Assembly: GCF_900110455.1 (NCBI RefSeq)
Contig: NZ_FOIS01000005.1
Location: 1 to 64,000 of the forward strand
DNA length: 64,000 bases
Source: Natrinema salifodinae
GTDB taxonomy: Archaea; Halobacteriota; Halobacteria; Halobacteriales; Natrialbaceae
Direction: 5' to 3'
Under the pieces are notes generated by a model. That model searched no databases and had not been told where the DNA came from. It saw nothing but the letters and a program-made list of their open reading frames with translations. The position numbers and the translations under genes were made by a program. Shown here piece by piece: positions 18,064 to 26,769 of this stretch. Each line of letters opens with the position of its first letter. Position 1 is the stretch's first letter.

Positions 18064-18073
18064 TGTTAAAGAC
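18064..18073 (+). promoter_or_regulatory. TATA-like box deciding the M20 hydrolase start
   Basis: tgttaaagac is centred 28 bp before the ATG at 18096. An in-frame ATG at 18063 would overlap this box, which argues against it. Confidence 0.45.
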
Positions 18074-18095
18074 TGTCGATCCGGTGTGTGGTGCC

Positions 18096-19328
18096 ATGGC
18101 AGACGTGACGATCGACGAGCAGCGGTTTCGACAGCGGTTCGACGAATTCAACGAGATCGGAGCGACCGACGCCGGCGGCGTCGACCGACCGACCCTCTCC
18201 GACGAAAACAAAGCGGCACGGGATACGCTGGTCGAGTGGTTTCGCGAGGCGGAACTCGACGTGCGCATCGACGAGATGGGCAATATTTTCGGCCGGCGCG
18301 AGGGACGCGACCCGGACGCGTCGACCGTCCTCTTCGGCTCGCACGTCGACAGCCAGTACAACGGCGGCCGATACGACGGCGTCGTCGGCGTCCTCGGCGC
18401 GCTCGAAGCGATCGAAGCGTTGACCGACGCCGGGATCGAGACGGACCGGCCGCTCGAGATCGTCGCGTGGAGCAACGAGGAGGGCGTTCGCTTTCAGCCG
18501 GACATGCTCGGGAGCGGCGTCTACACCGGCGTCTTCGATCTCGAGTACGCCTACCGGCGCGAGGACAAGGACGGGAAGCGATTCGGCGACGAACTCGAAC
18601 GCATCGGATACAAGGGTGAGGATCCCTGTGAGCCGGGCGACCTCCACTGCTACTTCGAACTGCACGTCGAGCAGGGGCCGTTCCTCGAGCAAGCCGACCT
18701 GAGCGTCGGCGTCGTCGAAGGCGTCTTTGGGTTTTCGTGGATGAACGTCGCGTTCGAAGGCCAGGCGAACCACGCCGGTCCGACGCCGATGACCATGCGC
18801 CGCGACGCGTTCGTCGCCACGGCGGACGTGACGAAGGCCGTCCGCGAGATCACGGCCACCGAAGGAACGGATCTCGTCGGGACGGTCGGCAGCGTCGACG
18901 TCTGGCCGAATTCGATCAACGTTATTCCCGAACGCGTCGAGTTCACCATCGACTGCCGCTCCTACGACAACGCGGTCGTCGACGCAGCCGTCGAACGCGT
19001 TCAGGACGAAATCGCGTGGGCCGCCGAACGGGAGGGACTCGAGTACGAGTTCGAAGAGATCATGCGCGTCGACGCGGATCCGTTCGACGACGAATGCATC
19101 GAGACCGTAGCGGAAGCGGCCGACGAAGCCGGCTGCGAGTACACGCGGCTCGTTAGCGGTGCGGGTCACGACGCTAATTACCTCAACAAGATCGCACCCA
19201 CGAGCATGATTTTCGTCCCGAGCGTCGACGGCATTAGCCATCGAGAGAGCGAGTATACCGAATGGGAGGACGTCGTCACTGGTGCGGAGGTCCTCCTTCG
19301 TGCCGTGCGAAAGCAAGCCACCGCCTGA
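18096..19328 (+). CDS. M20 family N-carbamoyl-amino-acid / allantoate amidohydrolase
   Basis: This 410-aa zinc or manganese hydrolase belongs to the HyuC/AllC/AmaB group. Metal ligands are visible in GSHVDSQYNGGRYDGVVG, SNEEGVRFQPDMLGS and HVEQGPFLEQ, with the last histidine in GISHRESEYT. The dimerisation domain has NHAGPTPMTMRRDA. Family members hydrolyse allantoate, ureidoglycine or N-carbamoyl-L-amino acids, releasing CO2 and ammonia. This is the expected step after an allantoinase or hydantoinase, which the island also encodes. Specificity within the group cannot be read from these motifs alone. Confidence 0.88.
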   Translation: MADVTIDEQRFRQRFDEFNEIGATDAGGVDRPTLSDENKAARDTLVEWFREAELDVRIDEMGNIFGRREGRDPDASTVLFGSHVDSQYNGGRYDGVVGVLGALEAIEALTDAGIETDRPLEIVAWSNEEGVRFQPDMLGSGVYTGVFDLEYAYRREDKDGKRFGDELERIGYKGEDPCEPGDLHCYFELHVEQGPFLEQADLSVGVVEGVFGFSWMNVAFEGQANHAGPTPMTMRRDAFVATADVTKAVREITATEGTDLVGTVGSVDVWPNSINVIPERVEFTIDCRSYDNAVVDAAVERVQDEIAWAAEREGLEYEFEEIMRVDADPFDDECIETVAEAADEAGCEYTRLVSGAGHDANYLNKIAPTSMIFVPSVDGISHRESEYTEWEDVVTGAEVLLRAVRKQATA

Positions 19329-19375
19329 GTCGCATCCTCGATCGGCGCGGCGAGTCCGTCGTCAACAGTAGCAAT

Positions 19376-19385
19376 CATTTTAATT
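19376..19385 (+). promoter_or_regulatory. TATA-like box of the second deaminase gene
   Basis: cattttaatt is centred 27 bp before the ATG at 19407. A GAGG Shine-Dalgarno-like stretch about 7 bp upstream also supports this ATG over the one at 19392. Confidence 0.4.
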
Positions 19386-19406
19386 CCGACCGTGATTAGA
19401 GGACGT

Positions 19407-20741
19407 ATGATACTATCCGGAACGGTAATCGCGGACTCCGACAACGTCATCGACGACGGAAGCGTCGTCGTCGAGGGGTCCCGAATCGAAGCGGTCGGGC
19501 GACGCGACGAGCTCGTCTCCGCGTATCCGAATCACGAGGAACGGACGTACGATATCCTCCTTCCCGGACTCGTCGGCGGTCACATCCATTCGGTTCAGAG
19601 CCTCGGCCGCGGGATCGCAGACGATTCGGAACTGCTCGACTGGCTCTTCGACTACATCCTTCCGATGGAAGCGTCGCTCTCGGCCGAGGAGATGGAAGTC
19701 GCGGCGAAGCTAGGATACCTGGAACTCATCGAGAGCGGAACGACGACGTGTATCGACCACCTGTCGGTGAACCACGCGGACCGCGCGTTCGAGGCCGCCG
19801 GCGAAATCGGGATCCGCGGCCTCCTCGGGAAAGTCTTGATGGACAGGCGGTCACCGAACGGGCTCGCCGAGGAGACTGACGACGCGCTCGCCGAAACGGA
19901 ACGGCTCATTCGGAAGTACCACGGATCGTTCGACGACCGCATCCGGTACGCGGTGACGCCCCGCTTTGCCGTCTCGTGCTCCGAGGAGTGTCTCCGCGGC
20001 GCCCGAGAGCTCGCGGACGCGTACGACGGCGTTCGAATTCACACACACGCGAGCGAGAATCGCAGCGAGATCGAGACGGTCGAAGACGACACCGGGATGC
20101 GGAACATCCACTGGTTGGACGAAGTCGGACTGACCGGGGACGACGTCGTGCTCGCTCACTGCGTCTGGACCGACGAGAGCGAACGCGAGGTGCTGGCCGA
20201 GACGGGAACGCACGTGACCCACTGCCCCTCGTCGAACATGAAACTGGCGAGCGGTATCGCCCCCGTCGTGGACTACCTCGACCGGGGGATAAACGTCGCA
20301 CTCGGGAGCGACGGCCCGCCGTGTAACAACACGCTCGATCCGTTCACGGAGATGCGCCAGGGGAGTCTCCTCCAAAAGGTCGATCGGCTCGACCCGGTCG
20401 CCGCACCGGCGAAGGTGCTGTTCGATATGGCGACGATCAACGGCGCGAACGCCGCCGGTTTCGACGACCTCGGCGCCCTCCGGGAGGGGTGGCGCGCGGA
20501 TATCATCGGCATCGACACCGGGGTGACGCGCGCGACTCCGCTTCACGATCCGCTATCTCACCTCGTTTTCGGGGCTCACGGCGACGACGTCGTCTTCACG
20601 ATGGTCGACGGTACCGTCCTGATGGACGACGGCGAAGTGACGACCGTCGATGCCGATGCTGTCCGCGAACGGGCCGCCGACGTCGGCCTCTCTCTCGAGG
20701 AGTACCGGCAGGAAGCGCGCAAGGTGAAGCCTAACCCGTAA
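19407..20741 (+). CDS. Amidohydrolase, guanine/adenosine-type deaminase group
   Basis: This 444-aa amidohydrolase of the TrzN/AtzB/guanine-deaminase group has metal ligands in GGHIHSVQSL, the histidine in IHTHASEN, VLAHCVW, and the aspartate in LGSDGPPCNN. HCPSSNMKLASG is a strong family block, and the C terminus keeps the usual composite beta domain (VDGTVLMDDGEV). Deamination of guanine, an aminopurine or a deoxyadenosine-like compound is plausible. The presence of adenine deaminase and xanthine-hydroxylating enzymes nearby favours a purine base. Substrate is inferred. Confidence 0.82.
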   Translation: MILSGTVIADSDNVIDDGSVVVEGSRIEAVGRRDELVSAYPNHEERTYDILLPGLVGGHIHSVQSLGRGIADDSELLDWLFDYILPMEASLSAEEMEVAAKLGYLELIESGTTTCIDHLSVNHADRAFEAAGEIGIRGLLGKVLMDRRSPNGLAEETDDALAETERLIRKYHGSFDDRIRYAVTPRFAVSCSEECLRGARELADAYDGVRIHTHASENRSEIETVEDDTGMRNIHWLDEVGLTGDDVVLAHCVWTDESEREVLAETGTHVTHCPSSNMKLASGIAPVVDYLDRGINVALGSDGPPCNNTLDPFTEMRQGSLLQKVDRLDPVAAPAKVLFDMATINGANAAGFDDLGALREGWRADIIGIDTGVTRATPLHDPLSHLVFGAHGDDVVFTMVDGTVLMDDGEVTTVDADAVRERAADVGLSLEEYRQEARKVKPNP

Positions 20742-20761
20742 CGGCCGCCGACCGCCGACCA

Positions 20762-20771
20762 AGAATTAAGA
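20762..20771 (+). promoter_or_regulatory. TATA-like box deciding the TusA-like gene start
   Basis: agaattaaga is centred 28 bp before the GTG at 20795. This favours GTG 20795 over the in-frame GTG at 20780. Confidence 0.4.
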
Positions 20772-20794
20772 CGCTCTCCGTGCTATCCTCTCTC

Positions 20795-21064
20795 GTGCAC
20801 GTCGACGTCAGCGGCACGGTCTGTCCGCTCCCGGTACGCATCGTTCGCCGCTGTCTCGAGGAACTCGAGACGGGCGAGGAGCTCGTCGTCACCGGCGATT
20901 ATCCGCCGGCCGAGCGGAGCATCCGCCGCACGTGTCACAGACACGGCTACGCGGTCGCCGCTGCCGACGACGGAACGAGTGACGACGCGGAGACGTTTTC
21001 GCTCCGCATTCGAGTGACCGAGCAAGCAACGCTGTCCCCGGACGGATCGGTATCGAACCGGTAG
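20795..21064 (+). CDS. TusA/SirA-like sulfur carrier protein 1
   Basis: This 89-aa protein has the TusA fold signature: HVDVSGTVCPLPVRIVRR, with the active cysteine in CPxP. GDYPPAERSIRRTCHRHGYAV follows, with a second conserved-looking Cys. TusA proteins carry a persulfide to enzymes such as TusBCD or to cofactor-maturation proteins; YedF-type relatives go with selenium metabolism. It closely resembles the TusA-like protein at 36180-36452. It lies between the deaminase gene and the first molybdenum hydroxylase operon, which points to delivery of sulfur or selenium for the active site. The start is GTG 20795. Confidence 0.82.
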   Translation: MHVDVSGTVCPLPVRIVRRCLEELETGEELVVTGDYPPAERSIRRTCHRHGYAVAAADDGTSDDAETFSLRIRVTEQATLSPDGSVSNR

Positions 21065-21137
21065 CCGCTCGGCCGGTGACCGCCGCGACGTCGTTTCAGC
21101 CGACGCCGATCCTCCCGTCGTCCGATCCGTCGTCGCG

Positions 21138-23600
21138 TCATTCTTCTCGGCGCTCTCGACGTTCGATCGCGTCCCGGACGTCGGCCGGAGTGATCGGTAA
21201 CTCGGTCAGCCGCACGCCGACCGCGTCGCGGATGGCGTTGCTCAGCGCCGGCGGAACGCCGTTCGTCGGTAACTCGCCGATGGACTTCGCGCCGAACGGG
21301 CCGGTCGGCTCGTGGGTCTCGACCAGGATCGTTTCCATCGGCGGGTGATCCGTCGTCCGAGGCATGCCGTACTGACGGAATCCCTTGGTCTGCGGCGTGC
21401 CGTCCTCGTCGAACGCCAGGCCGCCGCTCGTCGCGTATTCGAGACTCATGTGTTGCCCGCCCTCGACCTGTCCCTCCGCAAGGGCCGGATTGATCGCGAC
21501 GCCGCAATCGGCGGCGTAGGCCAGCTTATTGATGTCGAACTCGCCGGTTTCCCCGTTCACGGTGACGTCCACGAACTGCGCGCCGAACGGCGGGGGACTC
21601 TCGTCCGTCGAATGGTGGCCGTCGCCCATGATCTGTTCGCGCTCGTCGTGGCCGTACGTCGCCTCGTACCCGAGCTCCTCGAGCCCGACGCTCGCTCCCG
21701 TCTCCTCGCTGTACACTTCGCCGTCGCCGGTTTCGAGGTTCGCTTCCGGTTCCTCGAGGAGTTTCGAGCCCCAGTAGAGGATGCGCTCTTTGGCGTCCTC
21801 GGCTGCCTTCTTGACGGCCGTCCCGCTGATGTACGTCGTCGAGGAGGCGTACGAGCCGTAGTCGAACGGCGTAATATCGGTGTCCGACGACGTGACGACG
21901 ATTTCGTCCGGGCGACAGCCGAGTACTTCGGCCGCGATTTGGGTGAACATGGTGTCGTTGCCGGTCCCGGTGTCGACGCCGCCGACGTGGAGGTGAAACG
22001 AGCCGTCCTCGTTCATCTTGAGCTTAGCCGCGCCCAGTTCTCTGCCGGCGACGCCGCTGCCCTGCGCACACATCGCCATGCCGACGCCGCGATAGAGGTG
22101 AGCCGCGTCGGGTTGCTCGAGATCGTCCCAGCCGATCGCCTCCTTCCCGCGTTCGATGCACTCCTCGAGGCCGCACGAGCGAATCCGTCGAGCGAAGCGG
22201 TCGTCGTCCTTGAGAATGACTGACGCGGTGTCGAGATTGCCCTCCCGAATCGCGTGTCGACGCTTGAAGTCGACGGGATCGAATCCGAGGTCGCGGGCGA
22301 CCTCGTCTACGTGCGCCTCGACGGCGAAGTGGCCTTGCGGGGCGCCGTACCCCCGCATCGCGGCACCCATCGGGAGGTTCGTGTGGACGACGTCGCCCTC
22401 GAACCGGAGGTTCGCCACGCGCGGGTACAGGGGGAGGGCCTTGGTTCCGACGTTCGAGGCGACGGTCATCCCGTGAGTGCCGTAGGCTCCGGAGTTCGAG
22501 CGCGCGTAGAGGTCCATCGCGACGAGATCGCCCTCGTCGGTTACCGCCGTCCTGATGCGCATTCGCATCGGATGGCGCGACCGGAGCGCGGAGAACTCCT
22601 CCTGCCTCGTCATCTCGAGCTTGACCGGCCGCTCGGCTTCGAGGTGGAGCGCGAACGTGATCGGCTCGATCGCCATCTCCTGTTTCGACCCGAACCCGGC
22701 GCCGACGCGCGGCTTCTCCACGCGAACGTCGCGGATCGGCACGTCGAAGACGTGCGACAGCTGGCGCCGCGTGTGATTCGGGACCTGCGTCGCCGTGATA
22801 AACGTGTAGCGCCCGTCCTCGTCGGTGTACGCGATCGTCGTGTGCGGTTCGGGGACGCAGTGCGATTGATACGGCGTCTCCAGTTCGGTTTCGTGAACGT
22901 GGACGTCGTCGCGCTCGAACGCGGCCTCGACGTCGCCGATCTCTCCATCGAAGCGTGACTCGACGTTTCGCTCGTACTCCGCCCCGCTCTGTGCGTTTTC
23001 GACTTCGTCGTCGTCGAAGAGCCGCGGCGCGTCCGGGTCCGTCGCCGCTTCGACGTCGAAGACGGGCTCGCGTTCGTCGTACTCGACGTCGATCGCTCGA
23101 GCGGCCCGGTCCGCGAGTTCGCCGGTCTCGGCCGCGACGGCCGCGATCGGATCCCCGACGAACCGGACGTGCCGTCTGAGGACCCGCATGTCCCACGGGC
23201 TCGGTTCCGGATAGGACTGCCCGGAACTCGAGTACAACGTGTCGGGGACGATGTCGTCCCAGGGCGTGACGACCGCGTAGACGCCGTCCATCGCTTCGGC
23301 CTCGCTCGTATCGATCCCCGTCACATAGCCGTGGGCGATCTCGCTGCGGACGACTTTACCGTGCGCGAGGTCGGGGAACCGGCGGGCATAATCGGCTGTG
23401 TATCGTGCGGCTCCCGTGACGATCTTCCGAGCGTCGTCCTTTTCGACGTCCTTCGAGAGGTTCACCCGCTCGTCTCCGCTCGTCCGGTCGTTCTCCGGTT
23501 CGTCACGGTCTCCCGGGTACTGCTCGGGGTCGGCGCTCCGTGCGGCGGCCGCTTCGACGTCGCGTTCCTCGGACTGCCGCGGCTCGTCCGGCGTACTCAT
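21138..23600 (-). CDS. Molybdenum hydroxylase large subunit 1 (xanthine dehydrogenase family)
   Basis: This 820-aa molybdopterin-binding subunit has the family motifs in order: CoxL-like N domain (KVVRSEIAHGYVTGID), GAGFGSKQEM, AMRGYGAPQG, VDTGTGNDTMFTQIAAEVLG, and FGAKSIGELPTNGVPPALSN with the catalytic glutamate in IGEL. Residues 1-55 are a charged, low-complexity leader. It overlaps its iron-sulfur partner by 4 bp. Enzymes of this family hydroxylate purines or N-heterocycles with water as oxygen source. Neighbouring selD/yqeC/yqeB suggests a Mo centre with labile selenium. It resembles subunit 2 (24321-26765) over its full length. The substrate is likely a purine. Confidence 0.9.
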   Translation of the reverse strand: MSTPDEPRQSEERDVEAAAARSADPEQYPGDRDEPENDRTSGDERVNLSKDVEKDDARKIVTGAARYTADYARRFPDLAHGKVVRSEIAHGYVTGIDTSEAEAMDGVYAVVTPWDDIVPDTLYSSSGQSYPEPSPWDMRVLRRHVRFVGDPIAAVAAETGELADRAARAIDVEYDEREPVFDVEAATDPDAPRLFDDDEVENAQSGAEYERNVESRFDGEIGDVEAAFERDDVHVHETELETPYQSHCVPEPHTTIAYTDEDGRYTFITATQVPNHTRRQLSHVFDVPIRDVRVEKPRVGAGFGSKQEMAIEPITFALHLEAERPVKLEMTRQEEFSALRSRHPMRMRIRTAVTDEGDLVAMDLYARSNSGAYGTHGMTVASNVGTKALPLYPRVANLRFEGDVVHTNLPMGAAMRGYGAPQGHFAVEAHVDEVARDLGFDPVDFKRRHAIREGNLDTASVILKDDDRFARRIRSCGLEECIERGKEAIGWDDLEQPDAAHLYRGVGMAMCAQGSGVAGRELGAAKLKMNEDGSFHLHVGGVDTGTGNDTMFTQIAAEVLGCRPDEIVVTSSDTDITPFDYGSYASSTTYISGTAVKKAAEDAKERILYWGSKLLEEPEANLETGDGEVYSEETGASVGLEELGYEATYGHDEREQIMGDGHHSTDESPPPFGAQFVDVTVNGETGEFDINKLAYAADCGVAINPALAEGQVEGGQHMSLEYATSGGLAFDEDGTPQTKGFRQYGMPRTTDHPPMETILVETHEPTGPFGAKSIGELPTNGVPPALSNAIRDAVGVRLTELPITPADVRDAIERRERREE

Positions 23601-24142
23601 CGGCGCCGATCACCCTTCGATGCGGCTTCCGTCGGGTTCGCTCCGCAGTCGCCTGCGTAGCCGCCGTCTGCGGTACCGCTTTGCGACCGCATGCGATCCG
23701 ACGCCTCCAACACCGCTTCGACGATTTTCTTGTAGCCGGTGCACCGACAGAGATTGTCCGAGAGCGCCTCCCTCACTTCGGCCTCGTTCGGCGAGGGGTT
23801 CTCCTCGAGGAGCGCTTTCGATCGCATGATCATTCCGGGAATGCAAAACCCACATTGCAGCGCCGAGTTATCGACGAACGCCCGTTGGATCGGGTGCAGG
23901 TCGTCCTGCGTGCCGAGCCCCTCGATCGTCTCGACGGCCGCTCCGTCGGCCCTCGCGACCGGCGTCACGCACGCCATCGCCGGTTCGCCGTCGACCTGAA
24001 CCGTACACATTCCGCACGCACCGGTGTCACAGCCTCGCTTCGCACCGGTGTACCCGTTTCGACGCAGCACGTCCAGGAGGAGGTCGGACTTCGATGCTTC
24101 GAACCGCCGCTCGGAACCGTTGATCGTACAGTCTATGTGCAT
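23597..24142 (-). CDS. Molybdenum hydroxylase [2Fe-2S] small subunit 1
   Basis: This 181-aa subunit has both clusters intact. The plant-type cluster uses GCDTGACGMC plus the Cys in AMACVTPV; the second uses CGFC and the NLCRCTG pair. The usual length is about 150-170, so a short charged C-terminal tail of about 25 residues is extra. I chose the ATG giving MHIDCTING rather than the one three codons earlier. It is the first gene of the S1-L1 pair, overlapping L1 by 4 bp. No FAD-binding medium subunit is encoded here. Confidence 0.9.
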   Translation of the reverse strand: MHIDCTINGSERRFEASKSDLLLDVLRRNGYTGAKRGCDTGACGMCTVQVDGEPAMACVTPVARADGAAVETIEGLGTQDDLHPIQRAFVDNSALQCGFCIPGMIMRSKALLEENPSPNEAEVREALSDNLCRCTGYKKIVEAVLEASDRMRSQSGTADGGYAGDCGANPTEAASKGDRRR

Positions 24143-24320
24143 GGCATTCACTCTCGAGAGGGTCGCTAACGCTAGTCTATCACATGGTGTCGCCTAAATA
24201 ACTGTCGAGGTTTTTGCTCTGCACCGGTCCGTAAAAAATAGCTTGCTGACGGTTGGCAACCGGTTGTGGACGGTCCGAGAAAACGAAGCGGCGATGCCAC
24301 ACCGCATCCGCGAGGCCGGT

Positions 24321-26765
24321 TCAGCCGTCGTCTTCGAGGGCGGTTCTGATTTTCTCCGCGGTAATCGGCATGTCGGTGATTCGGACGCCGACCGCCTGGC
24401 GGATGGCGTTGCTCAGCGCCGGCGGGACCGTGTTGGTCGGCACCTCTGCGACGGACTTCGCGCCGAACGGACCGGTCGGCTCGTGCGTTTCGACCAGGAT
24501 CGACTCGATCGTCGGCGTCTCCGCGGCCGTCGGCCAGTCGTACTCGTCGAAGCTCGTTACGTTCGCCTGGCCGTCGTCGTCGAACGTGATGCCCTCGCAG
24601 ACGGCCATCTCGTAGCTCATGTGGTTCGCCCCTTCGGCCTGGCCTTCCGCCATTCCCGGGTTGATCGCGACCCCGCAGTCGACCGCGACGACGAGTTTGT
24701 TCACGTCGAATTCGCCGGTCGCCTCGTTTACGGTGACGTCCGCGAACTGTGCGGCGAACGGCGGTGGGCTCTCTTCCGTACAGTGGGTCCCCTTGCCGAG
24801 GATGTGCTCGCGCTCGTCGTGACCGTAGGCGGCTTCGTAGCCGATTTCCTCGAGTTCGACGCTCGCATCCGTCTCCTCGCTGTAAACCTCGCCGTCGCCG
24901 GTTTCGAGGTTCGCTGCCGGCTCCTCGAGGAGCTTCGAGCCCCAGTGGAGGATCCGCTCTTTGGCGTCCTCGGCGGCCTTCTTGACCGCCATGCCGCTGA
25001 TGTACGTCGTCGAGGAGGCGTACGCCCCGTAGTCGAAGGGCGTAATGTCGGTGTCGGCGGATTTGACGACGATGTCCGTCTCGTCGCAGCCGAGCACCTC
25101 GGCCGCGATCTGCACGAACGCGGTGTCCGCCCCCGTCCCGATGTCGACGCCGCCGACGTGAAGGTGGAACGAGCCGTCCTCGTTCATCATGAGCTGTGCG
25201 GCGCCGAGTTCGTCTCCCGCGACGCCCGTTCCCTGTGCCGAGAGCGCCATGCCGATTCCGCGGTGGCGGTGCTCCGCGTCGGGCTGCTCGCGGTCGTCCC
25301 AGCCGATCGCTTCCTTCCCGCGTTCGATGCACTCGTCGAGCCCGCACGAACGGATGCGACGCTCCGCGCCTTCGCCGCCCATCATGCCGGCGATCTCGTC
25401 GAGATCGCCGACTTCCATGTAGTTCTGCTGTCGGAACTCGATGGGATCGAGCCCGAGGTCGCGGGCGACCTCGTCGAGGTGACCCTCGAGCGCGAGCGTC
25501 CCCTGGGGGGCGCCGTAGCCGCGCATCGCACCGGTTTGCGGCGTATTCGTGTGCACGATGTCGGCCTCGAACCTCGCGTTCGGCACCTTCGAGTACAGCG
25601 GCATCGGCTTGCTCCCCACGTTTCCCGCGACCGTCATTCCGTGGCTTCCGTACGCGCCCGTGTTCGAGAGGGCGTACAGATCGATCGCCTCGATGGACCC
25701 GTCGTCGGTGATCGCGGTTCGAGCCCGCACTTTCATCGGGTGGCGCGAACGCATCGCGTAGAACTCCTCCTCGCGCGTCGCCTCGTAGATCACGGGTCGA
25801 TCGGCCGCAATCGACAGCGCGAGCGGAATCGGCTCGACGACCATCGCCTGTTTTCCGCCGAAGCCGCCGCCGACGCGGGGCTTCGAAACGCGTACGTCGC
25901 GGATGGGGATGTCGAACAGGTGCGCCAACTGGCGGCGCGTGTGGTTCGGCACTTGGGTGCTCGTGACGAGCACGTACCGATCGTCTTCGTCGGTGTACGC
26001 GAGCGAGGTGTGTTTCTCGATCTGGGCGTGGGACTGCCGGATCGTCTCCCACTCGGTCTCGTGGACGTGAACGTCGTCGCTGTCGAGGGCTGCATCGACG
26101 TCGCCGATTTCGCCTTCGATGTGGGACATCCGGTTGCGGTCGTAGTCGTGCCCGACGATTTCGTTCTCGACCTCGTCGTCCGCGAACAACTGTGGAGCGT
26201 CCTCGGAGTAGGCCTCCTCCGGATCGAGCACGTAGTCCGCTTCGTCGTACTCGACGTCGACGCGCTCCGCCGCGGCGCGGGCGGTGTCGGCGTCTTCCGC
26301 CGCGATTGCCGCGATCGGGTCGCCGACGTACCGGACGTGCTCGTTGAGCACGTTCATGTCCCACGGGCTCGGTTCGGGGTACGACTGGCCCGCGCTCGTG
26401 TACTTCGAGTCGGGGACGTCGTCGGACCACGGCGTCAGGACAGCGTAGACGCCGTCCATCGCTTCGGCCTCGCTCGCGTCGATCTCCGTCACGTAGCCGT
26501 GGGGGATCTCGCTCCGCACGACCGAAGCGTGTGCGAGGTCGGGAAACCGCTTCTCGTAATCCGCGGTGTACTTCGCTCGACCGGTGACGAGCTTTGGATC
26601 GTCGTCTTTCTCGGCCGGACGCGAGACGCTGGCTCGCTCGTCGGGCGCCAGGTTGTTGTTCTCCGGTTCGTCCCACTCGAGGGGGTGGTCCTCGAGTTCG
26701 CGGGATTCCTGCTCCGGTTGCGATGCGGTACCGCCGTCTGGTTGTGGATCGTCTGCGTCGGTCAT
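24321..26765 (-). CDS. Molybdenum hydroxylase large subunit 2 (xanthine dehydrogenase family)
   Basis: This 814-aa subunit is parallel to large subunit 1 and keeps GGGFGGKQAM, AMRGYGAPQG, VDIGTGADTAFVQIAAEVLG and FGAKSVAEVPTNTVPPALSN with the catalytic glutamate in VAEV. The N terminus again has an acidic, low-complexity leader of about 55 residues. I chose the ATG at 26765, which sits 4 bp after the small subunit stop; an earlier ATG at 26813 would overlap it by 44 bp. Differences from subunit 1 around the active site suggest another substrate in the same pathway. Confidence 0.9.
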   Translation of the reverse strand: MTDADDPQPDGGTASQPEQESRELEDHPLEWDEPENNNLAPDERASVSRPAEKDDDPKLVTGRAKYTADYEKRFPDLAHASVVRSEIPHGYVTEIDASEAEAMDGVYAVLTPWSDDVPDSKYTSAGQSYPEPSPWDMNVLNEHVRYVGDPIAAIAAEDADTARAAAERVDVEYDEADYVLDPEEAYSEDAPQLFADDEVENEIVGHDYDRNRMSHIEGEIGDVDAALDSDDVHVHETEWETIRQSHAQIEKHTSLAYTDEDDRYVLVTSTQVPNHTRRQLAHLFDIPIRDVRVSKPRVGGGFGGKQAMVVEPIPLALSIAADRPVIYEATREEEFYAMRSRHPMKVRARTAITDDGSIEAIDLYALSNTGAYGSHGMTVAGNVGSKPMPLYSKVPNARFEADIVHTNTPQTGAMRGYGAPQGTLALEGHLDEVARDLGLDPIEFRQQNYMEVGDLDEIAGMMGGEGAERRIRSCGLDECIERGKEAIGWDDREQPDAEHRHRGIGMALSAQGTGVAGDELGAAQLMMNEDGSFHLHVGGVDIGTGADTAFVQIAAEVLGCDETDIVVKSADTDITPFDYGAYASSTTYISGMAVKKAAEDAKERILHWGSKLLEEPAANLETGDGEVYSEETDASVELEEIGYEAAYGHDEREHILGKGTHCTEESPPPFAAQFADVTVNEATGEFDVNKLVVAVDCGVAINPGMAEGQAEGANHMSYEMAVCEGITFDDDGQANVTSFDEYDWPTAAETPTIESILVETHEPTGPFGAKSVAEVPTNTVPPALSNAIRQAVGVRITDMPITAEKIRTALEDDG

Positions 26766-26769
26766 GGTC

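Noticed and set aside
24172-26676. An 834-codon minus-strand frame overlapping large subunit 2 in another phase
   Set aside because: It is extremely Arg-rich, which is typical of a shifted frame in GC-rich DNA. The in-phase large subunit has all the catalytic motifs.
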